This document shows, piece by piece, positions 53,631-62,701 of a stretch of DNA of 64,000 bases. Source of the stretch: Parasphingopyxis marina (GTDB lineage: Bacteria; Pseudomonadota; Alphaproteobacteria; Sphingomonadales; Sphingomonadaceae); contig NZ_JACJVJ010000002.1 of assembly GCF_014237875.1 (NCBI RefSeq), positions 773,300-837,299 of the forward strand, read 5' to 3'. A program made the position numbers and the translations under genes. Each line of letters starts with the position of its first letter. The first letter of the stretch is position 1. The notes below the pieces were generated by a model, which did no database searches, was not told the DNA's origin, and worked only from the letters and a program-made list of their open reading frames with translations.

Positions 53631-53660
53631 TTGACCGTTAGTGTATTATTATCGTAATAC
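53631..53660 (+). promoter_or_regulatory. Sigma-70-type promoter with overlapping palindrome, for the TelA-like gene
   Basis: TTGACC (53631-53636), 18-bp spacer, TAATAC (53655-53660). A perfect inverted repeat GTATTA-TTATCG-TAATAC (53643-53660) covers the spacer end and the -10 box, the position expected for a repressor operator. It is 60 bp before the TelA-like start, in the divergent gap to glsA. Confidence 0.6.
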
Positions 53661-53720
53661 AGCCCTTGAAAGTGCAGTAATTCGGCGGCATCTAGGGGGG
53701 CGCACAGTGAAGGGATGATC

Positions 53721-54944
53721 ATGGCCACGACACCGGAAAGCGGAACGGCAACCGCCACCAAGACCGACACCAAATTGACGCTCGAAGCGCCCGATCCGGT
53801 GCCGACGGTAACGGCCGAAAAGGCCGCCGGGCTCGTGCCCGTCGCGCCCGAAAAGCAGGCGAAGCACAATGAAAAAGTCGTCGGCTTTGTCGACGAGCTC
53901 ATCGCGCTGGATGCCAAAAGCCCCGAATTCGGGGCCAAGGTCGATCAGATCGCGGCGATGGGCCAGAAGGAAATCCGCGACGCGGCCGGCCAGTCCAACC
54001 GCTTTCTCGACCGGCCCGTACGCTCGATGGACGAAAATTCGTCGATCGGCGCCGATCTTTCCGAATTGCGCCGCACGGTCGAGGATCTCGATCCCGGCAC
54101 CCGCGGCGATCTGACGTCCAGCCGCAAGCTTTTCGGCATCATCCCCTGGGGCAACAAGCTGCGCGTCTATTTCGACAGCTACAAGAGCGCGCAAAGCCAC
54201 ATCTCGGCGATCCTCCAGCGCCTTGCCTCAGGTAAGGACGAGCTGCTGAAGGACAATGCCGCGATCTCCGTGGAACGCCAGAAGCTGTGGGACGCGATGG
54301 GCCGGCTCGAAGAAATGATCTATGTCGCCAAGGCGCTCGACGCCGCGCTCGAAGACAGGGCGCTGGAACTCGAAAGCACCGATCCCGAAAAATCCAAGGC
54401 GATCAAGGAAACCGCGCTCTTCTACGTCCGCCAGCGCACCCAGGACCTGCTGACCCAGATGGCGGTCAGCGTGCAGGGCTATCTCGCGCTCGATCTTGTG
54501 AAGAAGAACAATGTCGAGCTGGTGAAGGGCGTCGACCGCGCCTCGACGACCACCGTCGCGGCACTGCGGACGGCCGTCACCGTCGCCCAGGCGATGACCA
54601 ACCAGAAGCTCGTCCTCGGCCAGATCACCGCGCTCAACGAGACGACCGCGAACATGATCGATTCGACCGGCGAGATGCTGAAGACCAACACCGCCGAAAT
54701 CCACAAACAGGCGGCCAGCTCCACCATCCCGATCGAGACGCTGCAGCGCGCCTTCCAGAATATCTACGACACGATGGACGAGATCGACCGCTTCAAGCTG
54801 GAAGCGCTCGGATCCATGAAGCAGACGGTGGACGTGCTCACCGACGAAGTCGAGAAATCGAAAGGCTATATCGCCCGGGCCGAGGGCGCCGAGCAGAACA
54901 ACCAGCAGGTCAAGGCCATCCCGTTCGAGGCGCTGGAGGGCTAG
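53721..54944 (+). CDS. TelA/KlaA-type toxic anion resistance protein
   Basis: 407-aa, mostly alpha-helical protein of the TelA/KlaA family (named for tellurite resistance; real role in the cell unclear). Long helices with heptads run from about residue 60 to 380; [38 protein letters not shown] and [27 protein letters not shown] are the conserved parts. The start at 53721 has AAGGG 6 bp upstream. It is paired with the downstream membrane-anchored coiled-coil gene, an arrangement like the xpaC-yaaN pair of Bacillus. A palindrome at its promoter suggests tight regulation. Confidence 0.85.
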   Translation: MATTPESGTATATKTDTKLTLEAPDPVPTVTAEKAAGLVPVAPEKQAKHNEKVVGFVDELIALDAKSPEFGAKVDQIAAMGQKEIRDAAGQSNRFLDRPVRSMDENSSIGADLSELRRTVEDLDPGTRGDLTSSRKLFGIIPWGNKLRVYFDSYKSAQSHISAILQRLASGKDELLKDNAAISVERQKLWDAMGRLEEMIYVAKALDAALEDRALELESTDPEKSKAIKETALFYVRQRTQDLLTQMAVSVQGYLALDLVKKNNVELVKGVDRASTTTVAALRTAVTVAQAMTNQKLVLGQITALNETTANMIDSTGEMLKTNTAEIHKQAASSTIPIETLQRAFQNIYDTMDEIDRFKLEALGSMKQTVDVLTDEVEKSKGYIARAEGAEQNNQQVKAIPFEALEG

Positions 54945-54965
54945 ACCCCCGGTTATGAGATCAAA

Positions 54966-55688
54966 GTGAGCCAGAGCGACCGTATTCTCCAGCAAGCCGA
55001 CGAGCTGCTGCGGCGTGTTTCGCCGCAAGCGCGCGAGCTTGCCCGCCGCCAGCGCAAACGGCGGCAGGAGGCGTTCATGCGCCGCCTGCGCACGGGCGTG
55101 ATGCTGGCGATCGCCGCGATCATCGGCATGGCGGGCGTCGGCGTGTTCTTCAACAGCTTTGGCCTGGCCTGGCTGATGCTGACCCTGGTGATCGCGTTCC
55201 TCGTCATCGTCGGCGTACTGATCGCCGGCAGCCAGCCCGATGTGACGCAGGAGCGGCTGATGGAAAGCGAGCTTCCCGCCCTGCCCGCCAACACCGAGCA
55301 ATGGCTGGCGAAGCAGCGGCTCGCGCTCCCCGCGCCGGCCAACCGCAAGCTCGACGCCATCGCTACGCGGCTTGAGGAACTGCGCCCGCAGCTGCAGAAT
55401 CTCGATCCGCGCGAGCCCGCCGCCGTGGAGGTCCGCCGCCTTGTCGGTGTCGAGCTGCCGGAACTTGTCGAAGGCTATAAGCGCGTACCCGATCACCTGC
55501 GACGCGAGGAAAGCCTGGGCGGCCGCACGCCCGAACACCAGCTCGTCGAAGGGCTCGATATCGTCGAGAGCGAAATCAGCCGGATGACGCGGCAACTGGC
55601 CGCGGGCGAACTCGACGCGCTGGCCACCCAGGGCAAGTTCCTCGAACTCAAATATCGCGGCGACGAGGATTTGGGAAACGGGAGGTAG
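54966..55688 (+). CDS. Membrane-anchored coiled-coil protein (XpaC-like partner)
   Basis: 240-aa protein starting with GTG at 54966. A basic N-terminus (ARRQRKRRQEAFMRRLRTG) precedes two hydrophobic helices (about 44-60 and 66-85), followed by a soluble coiled-coil domain with many Leu and Glu residues. The layout matches XpaC-type proteins found beside TelA family genes. It follows the TelA-like gene by 21 bp, so they are probably co-transcribed and act together at the membrane. Function is not established. Confidence 0.7.
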   Translation: MSQSDRILQQADELLRRVSPQARELARRQRKRRQEAFMRRLRTGVMLAIAAIIGMAGVGVFFNSFGLAWLMLTLVIAFLVIVGVLIAGSQPDVTQERLMESELPALPANTEQWLAKQRLALPAPANRKLDAIATRLEELRPQLQNLDPREPAAVEVRRLVGVELPELVEGYKRVPDHLRREESLGGRTPEHQLVEGLDIVESEISRMTRQLAAGELDALATQGKFLELKYRGDEDLGNGR

Positions 55689-55714
55689 AACCCTCTAACC
55701 CTACGGGAGAAGCA

Positions 55715-56479
55715 TCAAATCCCCGCATACCAGGCGTAGGCGCCGTTATCTTCCCAATAGCCGCCCTTGCCGCCATGAATGCCGTCGAGGCTGGCGACCG
55801 CTTCAAGCCGGGTCACATATTTTGCATGTTTATAGCCGAGCTGGCGCTCGACCCGGGCGCGGAGCGGCGCGCCATGGCGTTCGGGCAGCTGCTGGCCGTT
55901 CATGTCATAGGCGAGGATCGTCTGCGGGTGGAAGGCGTCGATCAGGTCGATGCTCTCATAATAGGGCCGGCCTTGCGAGCCATAAGTGTCCGCGCAGTGG
56001 AAGACGATATAGTTGGCGCTATCCCGCAGCCCCGCAAGATCGAGCAGGCGCGATAGCGGCACGCCCGTCCACTGGCCGATCGCGCTCCAGCCCTCCACGC
56101 AATCGTGGCGGGTGATCTGGGTGCGGCGCGGCATGGCGCGCAGTTCGGCCAGCGACAGCGAGAGCGGACGAGAGACGAGCCCGTCGACGCGGAGCCGGAA
56201 ATCCGCGAAATTGTTGGCGAGCATCGCCCGATAGGCGTCGCTGTCCGCCGTCCGGCTGCCATTGGCGCGGAAGTTCGGTGACAGGTCGGCAGCTGAGAAT
56301 TCGCGTGCCAGCGCCTCGCGGTTGGTGATGGTGCGCTGCGCGCGGCGGGTCAGCCCCTCGGCCGAGGCGAGCACATCCTGGAAGCCCGGACTGCGGCTCC
56401 AGCTGTCGCACCCGGCGAGCAGCACGGAACTGCCGAGCCCGGCGATCAGCTTGCGGCGGGTGGTGATCAGTTTGCTCAT
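55715..56479 (-). CDS. MsrP/YedY-like molybdopterin oxidoreductase (predicted Tat lipoprotein)
   Basis: 254-aa molybdenum-cofactor protein. The N-terminus has a twin-arginine motif TRRKLIAG and a lipobox LLAGC, so it may be exported folded by Tat and lipid-anchored. The molybdenum-ligating Cys is in TRHDCVEGWSAIGQW, and GVPLSRLLDLAG and PLRARVERQLGYKHAKYV match the YedY/sulphite-oxidase fold. MsrP repairs oxidised methionine in periplasmic proteins. It overlaps (ATGA) the cytochrome b gene that would feed it electrons. The b subunit is not the usual MsrQ type. Confidence 0.85.
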   Translation of the reverse strand: MSKLITTRRKLIAGLGSSVLLAGCDSWSRSPGFQDVLASAEGLTRRAQRTITNREALAREFSAADLSPNFRANGSRTADSDAYRAMLANNFADFRLRVDGLVSRPLSLSLAELRAMPRRTQITRHDCVEGWSAIGQWTGVPLSRLLDLAGLRDSANYIVFHCADTYGSQGRPYYESIDLIDAFHPQTILAYDMNGQQLPERHGAPLRARVERQLGYKHAKYVTRLEAVASLDGIHGGKGGYWEDNGAYAWYAGI

Positions 56480-57378
56480 TGCGCCTGCTCCTCCGCAAAT
56501 TCGGGATGCCTCGGTGGCGCCGCCCTTTCCTCCCGCTTTCCCGGCAAGCGGAACCGGCCCGTGATCATCGAGCGGATCTCGTTCACCGGCCCGGCCAGCA
56601 CCACCATCACCAGATGCACGAGGATGAAAGCGGCGATCAGGAAGGCGCAGATGAAATGTATCGAGCGCGCCGATTGCCGTCCGCCGAAGATATCGAGCAG
56701 CCAGGGCCAGGCCGCGTCCATGCTCGGCGACATGGTGAGGCCGGTCAGCACGATCAGCGGCAACAGCACGAACAGCACCAAAAGATAGCTCGTCTTCTGC
56801 AGGATATTGTAGCGGAGCGCCGCCGCCCCGGTCGGGAAGCGCAGCCGCGCATGATCCTTGATATCGTGCCAGATATGGCTGGGTTTCAGTTCGGACCGCC
56901 GGGGCGCAAGATCGCGCTGGATATGGCGATTGGCGAAGCTCCAGATCCAGTAGGAGAGCCCGGCAAGCACCAGCACCCAGGCGAAGAAGAAATGCCACAG
57001 CCGCCCGATGGCAAGACTGTAATAGCCGGGGATCGTCGCCCAGCTGGGGAAAGCGCGGGTGCTGGTATCGCCGTTCTCGTCGCGCCAGCGGCCCAGCACG
57101 CCGGTCGTCGTGATCTCGGTAGAGCCGATCCGCACGAAGCCGCGCGTCCCCTCGCCCGTGATTTCCAGCCAGGGCGTATCGGCATTGGCGCCGTAGCTGC
57201 CCCAATAAAGCCGGGGATGCGCGTTGAAGATCGAAAGCCCGCTCATCAGCAGGATGACGATGGCGAGTGCGTTGGTCCAGTGCCAGAGCCGCGTCGAAAG
57301 CCGGTGCCGCTTGACGACCTCGCCGGGTTTTGGACCCGGTTCCAGATCGCCGTCGCTCTGTTCGCTCTCGCCCGCCAT
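56476..57378 (-). CDS. Cytochrome b561-type membrane subunit (Ni/Fe-hydrogenase b-type family)
   Basis: 300-aa di-haem cytochrome b with four helices. Candidate haem His residues are in RLWHWTNALAIVILLMSG, GRLWHFFFAWVLVL and SIHFICAFLIAAFILVHLVMV. A periplasmic loop (about residues 65-125) lies between helices 1 and 2. Such proteins pass electrons from the quinone pool to a periplasmic partner. The partner is the MsrP-like oxidoreductase whose gene overlaps its end by 4 bp. Start ATG 57378 with AGGAGG. Confidence 0.85.
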   Translation of the reverse strand: MAGESEQSDGDLEPGPKPGEVVKRHRLSTRLWHWTNALAIVILLMSGLSIFNAHPRLYWGSYGANADTPWLEITGEGTRGFVRIGSTEITTTGVLGRWRDENGDTSTRAFPSWATIPGYYSLAIGRLWHFFFAWVLVLAGLSYWIWSFANRHIQRDLAPRRSELKPSHIWHDIKDHARLRFPTGAAALRYNILQKTSYLLVLFVLLPLIVLTGLTMSPSMDAAWPWLLDIFGGRQSARSIHFICAFLIAAFILVHLVMVVLAGPVNEIRSMITGRFRLPGKREERAAPPRHPEFAEEQAQ

Positions 57379-57479
57379 CGCCCGCCTCCTTGGGTTGAAC
57401 GCCCCATTCAATCGATCGGAAGTTCGCACCGGATTCCCGAACGGTTACATAGCATGGCGGGGGTGTCGACGGCTTGCAG

Positions 57480-58010
57480 CTAGCGATCGGGGCCCCGGCG
57501 CTCCGTCCATTGTGAAAACAGCACCGAGAGCGGCTTGGTGACCGGCGGGAAACCGGGCAGCATATGCTGGTCGGGATCGACGATCCGCGACGGCGGCGTC
57601 CGGCCGTTGAGCGCGGTGACATCGAGGCTGTAGCGCCGGCCGAGCTGCTCCATCCGGTCGACGAACTCGGCGAGGAAAATCTCGGCGGTGCCCATCGTCG
57701 TCGCGCCCGACGCCGCATCATGGACGAAGCGGAGTCCCTCCAGGAAGGACAGGTCCTCCGGGCAGCCGTCGAAACCGAGATGCGGTGCCAGCCCCTGCCG
57801 GGCGACGAGGGCGAAGGGAAAGCCTTCGTGATTCTCGTAATGCGCCTTGTAGCGATAATCGGGTATCAGCCAGCCGATCGTGCATTTGAGCGACCGATCA
57901 TGGCATCGCGTCCGGTAACGGCATACGCCTTCATCATCCCGTGACGGCCGGCGCTGCGTGAGCACGCCCGATGCCGCCATGTCGAAAGCCTGCTGGCGAT
58001 CAAATGGCAC
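57480..58010 (-). CDS. Hypothetical protein with a conserved-looking three-Cys segment
   Basis: 176-aa cytoplasmic protein of unknown function. Cys30, Cys36 and Cys43 occur in GVCRYRTRCHDRSLKCTIG, followed at once by WLIPDYRY. A cluster of this sort could hold a metal. No enzyme motif is present. The start at 58010 falls in a weak ribosome-site context. It is separated from the cytochrome b gene by 101 bp and from tRNA-Gln by 154 bp. A 13-bp sequence 48 bp upstream is shared with the region before the hybrid kinase gene. Confidence 0.6.
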   Translation of the reverse strand: MPFDRQQAFDMAASGVLTQRRPSRDDEGVCRYRTRCHDRSLKCTIGWLIPDYRYKAHYENHEGFPFALVARQGLAPHLGFDGCPEDLSFLEGLRFVHDAASGATTMGTAEIFLAEFVDRMEQLGRRYSLDVTALNGRTPPSRIVDPDQHMLPGFPPVTKPLSVLFSQWTERRGPDR

Positions 58011-58164
58011 TGCGACCCTTCCCCTTCTTTTGCGCAGGTTCGGGCTCGGGGTTTAAATTTAGAGTTAATGCGCGCGCGGAACGCCGCGAATAGCGGGCGT
58101 TTCAGCGCTTTTCGTTGGTGAACCGAAACGACCGATTTTGGGACAGTTCTGGCCGGCGGGAAGC

Positions 58165-58238
58165 TGGATGCCCCGTGAGGATTCGAACCTCAATTGACGG
58201 AGTCAGAGTCCGTAGTCTTACCATTAGACGACGGGGCA
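58165..58238 (-). tRNA. tRNA-Gln (anticodon CTG)
   Basis: 74-nt cloverleaf on the minus strand. Acceptor TGCCCCG/CGGGGCA begins with T-G as in glutamine tRNAs. The anticodon stem ACGGA/TCCGT with loop CTCTGAC gives anticodon CTG, the T-arm is TGAGG-TTCGAAT-CCTCA, and an encoded CCA follows discriminator T. Decodes CAG. Confidence 0.95.
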
Positions 58239-58251
58239 ACCGAAGGGCGGC

Positions 58252-58280
58252 GACATAGGCAGCAGGGCCCCGGCTGTCAA
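58252..58280 (-). promoter_or_regulatory. Sigma-70-type promoter of tRNA-Gln
   Basis: On the minus strand TTGACA (58280-58275), 17-bp spacer, TATGTC (58257-58252). The -10 box is 13 bp before the tRNA 5' end, a good distance for a tRNA promoter. Confidence 0.72.
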
Positions 58281-58384
58281 TCCGCTCGCCTTGCCCTTGG
58301 CCGCGTGTTTGGGCTACTCTCTCGTTCAAGTACCGGCGGCATGTGCCGAACCGGAAAACATAATGGTTAGAAGAAGTAATCGGC

Positions 58385-59464
58385 GTGGACGACAATATCG
58401 CCAGCCCGAATTCCAATCCCGGCCCGGTGCCGGGCGCGGCGCGTGATCACCGCACTCCCCGAGCCAAAAAATCGGCCAATGGATCGGCGCTGTCGCGGCG
58501 CAGCTATGGCGCGCTCGATCTCGGCACCAACAATTGCCGGCTGCTCGTCGCCCGGCCTTCCGGCGACGGCTTCACCGTTATCGACGCCTTTTCCCGGATC
58601 GTGCGGCTGGGCGAAGGGCTTGCGACGACCGGGCGGCTGTCGGACGCGGCGATCGACCGCGCCGTGGGCGCTTTGTCGATCTGCGCGGAAAAGCTGCGCC
58701 GGCGCCATGTAAGCCTGTCGCGCTCGGTCGCCACCGAAGCGTGCCGCCGCGCCGCCAATGGCCGTCATTTCGTCCGCCGCGTGCGCGAGGAGACCGGCAT
58801 CGCGCTCGACATTATCAGCCCGGCCGAGGAAGCACGGCTGGCGGTGCTCGGCTGCCATATCCTGCTCGAACCCGGCGAAGGGCCGGCGCTGATCTTCGAT
58901 ATCGGCGGCGGATCGACGGAACTGGTTCTGATCGAACCGGGCACCGAAAGCGATCGGGGCGGCGAGCCCGAGATCCTGTCTTGGTATTCTGCGCCCTGGG
59001 GCGTTGTCAGCCTCGCCGAAAAGGAATTCAACACCCTTACCTCGCTCGAGGATCGCCTCGAAACCTATCAGCGCATGCGGGGCCGCGTCGCCGAGAGCTT
59101 TGCGGACTTTGCCTCGACCCTGCCGACGATCGGCTATCAGCCGCGCCTGCTGGGCACCAGCGGCACCGTCACCACCCTGGCGAGCGTCCATCTCGGCCTG
59201 GCAAGCTATGACCGAAACCGGATAGACGGCTTGGTTCTGCCTTCCGATGCGTTGCGCAAGGTATCGACCGATCTTGCCCATATGTCCGTGCCCGAACGCG
59301 CGGAAGTGCCGTGTATCGGGCATGAACGCGCCGATCTCGTCATCGCCGGCTGCGCCATCCTCGAAGCGATTCTTGATATCTGGCCGGCCGAGCGGATCGG
59401 CATCGCCGATCGCGGCATTCGCGAAGGCATCTTGCGTTCGATGATGTCTTTGGACAGGCACTGA
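58385..59464 (+). CDS. Ppx/GppA-family phosphatase
   Basis: 359-aa ASKHA-fold phosphatase acting on polyphosphate and/or guanosine pentaphosphate. Phosphate-binding segments are LDLGTNNCRLLVARP, then VATEACRRAANGRHFV, and the catalytic region ISPAEEARLAVLG with FDIGGGSTELVLI. The short length matches alphaproteobacterial Ppx/GppA homologues lacking the C-terminal HD-like domain. It starts with GTG at 58385 (weak GAAGAAG site). rlmE follows 3 bp later and is likely co-transcribed. Confidence 0.9.
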   Translation: MDDNIASPNSNPGPVPGAARDHRTPRAKKSANGSALSRRSYGALDLGTNNCRLLVARPSGDGFTVIDAFSRIVRLGEGLATTGRLSDAAIDRAVGALSICAEKLRRRHVSLSRSVATEACRRAANGRHFVRRVREETGIALDIISPAEEARLAVLGCHILLEPGEGPALIFDIGGGSTELVLIEPGTESDRGGEPEILSWYSAPWGVVSLAEKEFNTLTSLEDRLETYQRMRGRVAESFADFASTLPTIGYQPRLLGTSGTVTTLASVHLGLASYDRNRIDGLVLPSDALRKVSTDLAHMSVPERAEVPCIGHERADLVIAGCAILEAILDIWPAERIGIADRGIREGILRSMMSLDRH

Positions 59465-59467
59465 AGC

Positions 59468-60118
59468 ATGGCCCAGCTCCGCAAAGACAAGAAGCGCAAG
59501 GAATCCTCCAAGCGCTGGCTCGAACGCCAGCTCAACGATCCCTATGTGAAGCGCGCCCAGGCGGACGGCTATCGGTCGCGCGCCGCCTACAAGCTGCTCG
59601 AGCTCGATGACCGCTTCCACCTGCTGCCGGGTGCAGACCGGATCGTCGATCTCGGCATCGCGCCGGGCGGATGGTCGCAGGTCGCGCGGCAGAAAAATCC
59701 GAACGCGACCATTGTCGGGATCGACTTTCTGCCGACCGATCCCATCGAGAATGTCACCATCTTCGAAATGGATTTCATGGACGAGGACGCGCCGGAGAAA
59801 CTGCGCGAAGCGCTGGGCGGCGAAGCCGATATCGTGCTGTCCGACATGGCGGCGAACACTGTCGGCCATAAGCAGACCGACCATCTGCGCACCATGGGGC
59901 TCGTCGAGGCGGCCGCGCAGTTCGCAAGCGAAGTGCTGCGTCCGCAAGGGGCGTTCGTCGCGAAAGTGCTGGCGGGCGGCGCCGACAATACGCTGGTCGC
60001 AGAACTCAAGCGCAACTTTTCAAAGGTGAAGCACGCCAAGCCGCCCGCGAGCCGCAAGGGCTCTTCGGAATGGTATGTCGTGGCCCAGGGCTTCAAGGGG
60101 CGGGATCGGGCGGATTAG
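59468..60118 (+). CDS. rlmE: 23S rRNA (uridine-2'-O)-methyltransferase RlmE/FtsJ
   Basis: 216-aa SAM-dependent enzyme that methylates U2552 in the ribosomal A-loop of 23S r[21 protein letters not shown] contains the first catalytic Lys region, [15 protein letters not shown] is the SAM-binding motif [18 protein letters not shown] has the catalytic Asp, and [11 protein letters not shown] carries the second catalytic Lys. An N-terminal basic tail ([15 protein letters not shown]) probably holds rRNA. It lies 3 bp after ppx. The stop codon overlaps the end of the convergent orphan gene. Confidence 0.95.
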   Translation: MAQLRKDKKRKESSKRWLERQLNDPYVKRAQADGYRSRAAYKLLELDDRFHLLPGADRIVDLGIAPGGWSQVARQKNPNATIVGIDFLPTDPIENVTIFEMDFMDEDAPEKLREALGGEADIVLSDMAANTVGHKQTDHLRTMGLVEAAAQFASEVLRPQGAFVAKVLAGGADNTLVAELKRNFSKVKHAKPPASRKGSSEWYVVAQGFKGRDRAD

Positions 60119-60849
60119 TCGCCCGTCATTTTGTCCGCCTGAACACCGCTCAAGCCGAACAAATATTCCTTCCCGTCGGTGATCTCGATTTGATATTTCC
60201 GTTCGCTCGTACGCGTATATTTCACACCGATACCGAGATTGTTGACGTTCTCCGCCTTCGCTTCGAACGCGGCGCCGAATTCGCTCTTCGATTCGACTTC
60301 GAGGGCGAGGTTCTGGACGATCACGATCTGGTCAATCAGCATGTGATCGTCGTCGAAAACAACGCTCGGATAGGAATCCGACTGTTCGGCGAATGCCCTG
60401 TACGCTTCTGATATATAACCGCGCGGGATATAGTATTTCTTCGACCCCGCGCCGAGCGTGATCTTGGCCCGGCGGAGGCGCTCATAATCAACCTCCACGC
60501 CGGCCGATACCGGCGCACCCGGATAGGAGCCCTTGGCATCCATGCCGGCCTTGGTTTCTATCTTATATTCCTGCGTCACATTGTGGAGCGCGGTTTCGAG
60601 CACCCAATCCCTGTTATCATTCCCACCCAGCGCCTTGGCGATATGAAAGAAATATTCGGGATCCCAGGCATGATCGATCCCCGGTGCTTCGCGCGTACTG
60701 AACAGTCCATAGTCGATCTCGTCGACATAGGAGCCGAGCAATCGCCTCGGCGCGGAACCCGTGCCCGCCTCTTGCGGGACCCGCATGAAAAAGATCTTTC
60801 CCACGCCGCGAAGTACGCCGCGCGAAAAATATAAACTTGACCGCGACAT
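60115..60849 (-). CDS. Orphan protein, function unknown
   Basis: 244-aa protein that I cannot assign. No signal peptide or long membrane segment is obvious. The N-terminal 70 residues include [19 protein letters not shown], and the centre has [40 protein letters not shown]. The C-terminal third ([39 protein letters not shown]) looks beta-rich. The start at 60849 (MSRSS) has GGGAG 8-9 bp upstream; another ATG lies 15 bp earlier. The gene looks less GC-rich than its neighbours, suggesting recent transfer. It is convergent with rlmE, overlapping by 4 bp. Confidence 0.7.
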   Translation of the reverse strand: MSRSSLYFSRGVLRGVGKIFFMRVPQEAGTGSAPRRLLGSYVDEIDYGLFSTREAPGIDHAWDPEYFFHIAKALGGNDNRDWVLETALHNVTQEYKIETKAGMDAKGSYPGAPVSAGVEVDYERLRRAKITLGAGSKKYYIPRGYISEAYRAFAEQSDSYPSVVFDDDHMLIDQIVIVQNLALEVESKSEFGAAFEAKAENVNNLGIGVKYTRTSERKYQIEITDGKEYLFGLSGVQADKMTGD

Positions 60850-61140
60850 CAATCTTTCTCCCATTTTTTGTCTCGGAAGAATGCGCAGCAGCGGCCAGGC
60901 GGTCAACGAAGCGCGCCTGCAAACCTGCACCGATTCGAATGAATATCGTTCGATCCCGGCAGCGCCGAGGATCGTTCTTTTGGAAATCGGCTTCACGGCG
61001 CAGCGCGATCCGCGACGTCGGCAACGAACTCGTTTCGGTGCCGAGACGGGCCTATGCTATGGTTAACTGTCGAGATCCGCCGGCGATTCGCAAACGCCCA
61101 GGGAACGGGTTGTCGTCGCGCAAGGCTTCAGGAGATCCGA

Positions 61141-61968
61141 ATGAGCCTTTTGAGCAAGCTGTTCGGCAGGGGAAAGGCAGCCGGCCCCGCCGTCCCCTCT
61201 CTCGCCGAACCGGTCTCGATCGATCCGACCGCCGCGTCCGGGGAACAACCCGATCCGGCGATGACCGCGCGCCTGAGAATCCTGATCGAAACGCCGCCCG
61301 GAGAACGGGACGAGGCCTGGCAGCGCAGCTTCTTTTCCACGCTGTGGACCGCGGCTATAGAAATTCCCTCGTCCGAGGCTTTCACCGGGCCCGACGGCTT
61401 CCGTTATCTGCGGCTGGACCTGCCCGCGACGGAGAGCTTCGTCGCCCATAATTTCGCAGGTCTTGCCCAGCCCTGTCTCGAAGCGGGGTCCGGCGCCGTG
61501 CTGTTCGCCCATCCCGACGCCGCCGACCCCGTCTATGTGATCCCGATGGGCGTGATCGAAAGCCTGGTCCGTTATCGCGACTGGCGCGGCGATCCCGTCG
61601 ATCTGGAAGAAGCGGAAGACGCATCCCCCGACCGCGAAATCACGATCGCGGCCGGAACCAAGGTGCTGACGGGAACGCCGTCGGTCGATTATCTGTCGCG
61701 CGAAGCGGCGCACGCGCTGGATCGGCATCTCAAGACCGAATGGAAGCTACCCCATCCGCGCGTTCTGGTGATGACGTCGGCGGCGATGCAGCCTTCGCGC
61801 TCGCTGGTCTTCAATGCCCGCCGCAGCGCGTTCAAGAGCGACGAGGAGGCGCAGCATTTCTTCGAGCGGATCAGCTGGTTCATCCCGCCGTCGCGCACGG
61901 TGACCTTGATGCCGGAAGACTGGTCGGAGGCGACAATGACTCCGCTCGCCGAACTCGCGAAAGCCTAG
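61141..61968 (+). CDS. Hypothetical protein (275 aa)
   Basis: Soluble protein of unknown function. The first 12 residues (MSLLSKLFGRGK) are typical of small cytoplasmic proteins, and a Pro/Asp-rich linker follows to about residue 40. Two similar blocks come next. The first (about 60-150) ends FAHPDAADPVYVIPMGVIESLVRYRDW, and the second (about 180-275) includes TEWKLPHPRVLVMTSAAMQPSRSLVFN. The C-terminal block resembles an alpha/beta domain of unknown type. CAGGAGA precedes the ATG. It is convergent with the DsbA-like gene (4-bp overlap), with 291 bp upstream. Confidence 0.68.
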   Translation: MSLLSKLFGRGKAAGPAVPSLAEPVSIDPTAASGEQPDPAMTARLRILIETPPGERDEAWQRSFFSTLWTAAIEIPSSEAFTGPDGFRYLRLDLPATESFVAHNFAGLAQPCLEAGSGAVLFAHPDAADPVYVIPMGVIESLVRYRDWRGDPVDLEEAEDASPDREITIAAGTKVLTGTPSVDYLSREAAHALDRHLKTEWKLPHPRVLVMTSAAMQPSRSLVFNARRSAFKSDEEAQHFFERISWFIPPSRTVTLMPEDWSEATMTPLAELAKA

Positions 61969-62693
61969 TCGCCGCTGCGCGGCGCGTCGCGCACTTCCTG
62001 CACGGCCTGACGCAGCCTTTCATAACCGACCGCGCCCGAAAGGATGCGATCGCCGATGATGAAGGCCGGCGTTCCGGTCAGTTCGAGACGGCGCGCCAGA
62101 TCGAGATTGTTGCGCAATTCTCCGACCACATTCTCGGCGTTCATGTCGCTGGTCACCTGCGCGGCATCGAGCCCCGCCTCGCGCTGCGCCTGGGCGATCG
62201 TTGCGTTGCTTGGTCGGCCCGCGGCGTACATCGCCAAATGAAAATCCATATATTCGCGTTGCCGGGCCGCCGAGAGGCTGACCCTTGCGGCCTGTTCGCT
62301 TTCCGGACTCAGGATCGGCAATTCGCGATAGACGATACGGACATCGTCATTTTCTTCCACCAGCCGATTGAGATCGGGAAGGCTGGCGCGGCAATAGCCG
62401 CAGGCATAATCGAAAAACTGGACAACGGTGACTTGCGGATCGGTCGCACCGGACCAGGCGCCTTCGAAGGGCCGTTCCAGGTCTTCGCGAACCACGCCGA
62501 TCATCTGCGCCATCCGCCGCTCTTCGAGCCGGGTCATCGCCTCGGGGATCACTTCGGGGTTTTCCACGATATATTGATGGATCACGGTTTCGATCTCGCC
62601 GCGCGCCCAGCCCTTGACCTGCGGCACGAGGAAAAAGCTTCCCACTGCGGCAACGGCCGCGATGCCGCCCCAGATCGTCCAGCGATTTGTCAT
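61965..62693 (-). CDS. DsbA-family thiol oxidoreductase, membrane-anchored
   Basis: 242-aa thioredoxin-fold protein. An N-terminal hydrophobic segment (about residues 7-24) anchors or exports it, and a helical region leads to the active site Cys98-Gly-Tyr-Cys101 in FFDYACGYCRA. The cis-Pro loop is GTPAFIIGDRI. The GY dipeptide and this helix-rich linker resemble the DsbA/ScsC/BdbD-like group that oxidises or isomerises periplasmic disulphides. Eight bp separate it from the upstream M48 protease gene, so both are likely made together for periplasmic protein quality control. Confidence 0.87.
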   Translation of the reverse strand: MTNRWTIWGGIAAVAAVGSFFLVPQVKGWARGEIETVIHQYIVENPEVIPEAMTRLEERRMAQMIGVVREDLERPFEGAWSGATDPQVTVVQFFDYACGYCRASLPDLNRLVEENDDVRIVYRELPILSPESEQAARVSLSAARQREYMDFHLAMYAAGRPSNATIAQAQREAGLDAAQVTSDMNAENVVGELRNNLDLARRLELTGTPAFIIGDRILSGAVGYERLRQAVQEVRDAPRSGD

Positions 62694-62701
62694 TCTAGCT
62701 C

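Noticed and set aside
58051-58070. CtrA box before the three-Cys protein
   Set aside because: The two TTAA halves are 8 bp apart, not 7; only the shared 13-mer is reported.
60115-60849. Gasdermin-like or other pore-forming protein
   Set aside because: Beta-rich C-terminal part was suggestive, but no defining motif, lipidation Cys or adjacent protease is present.
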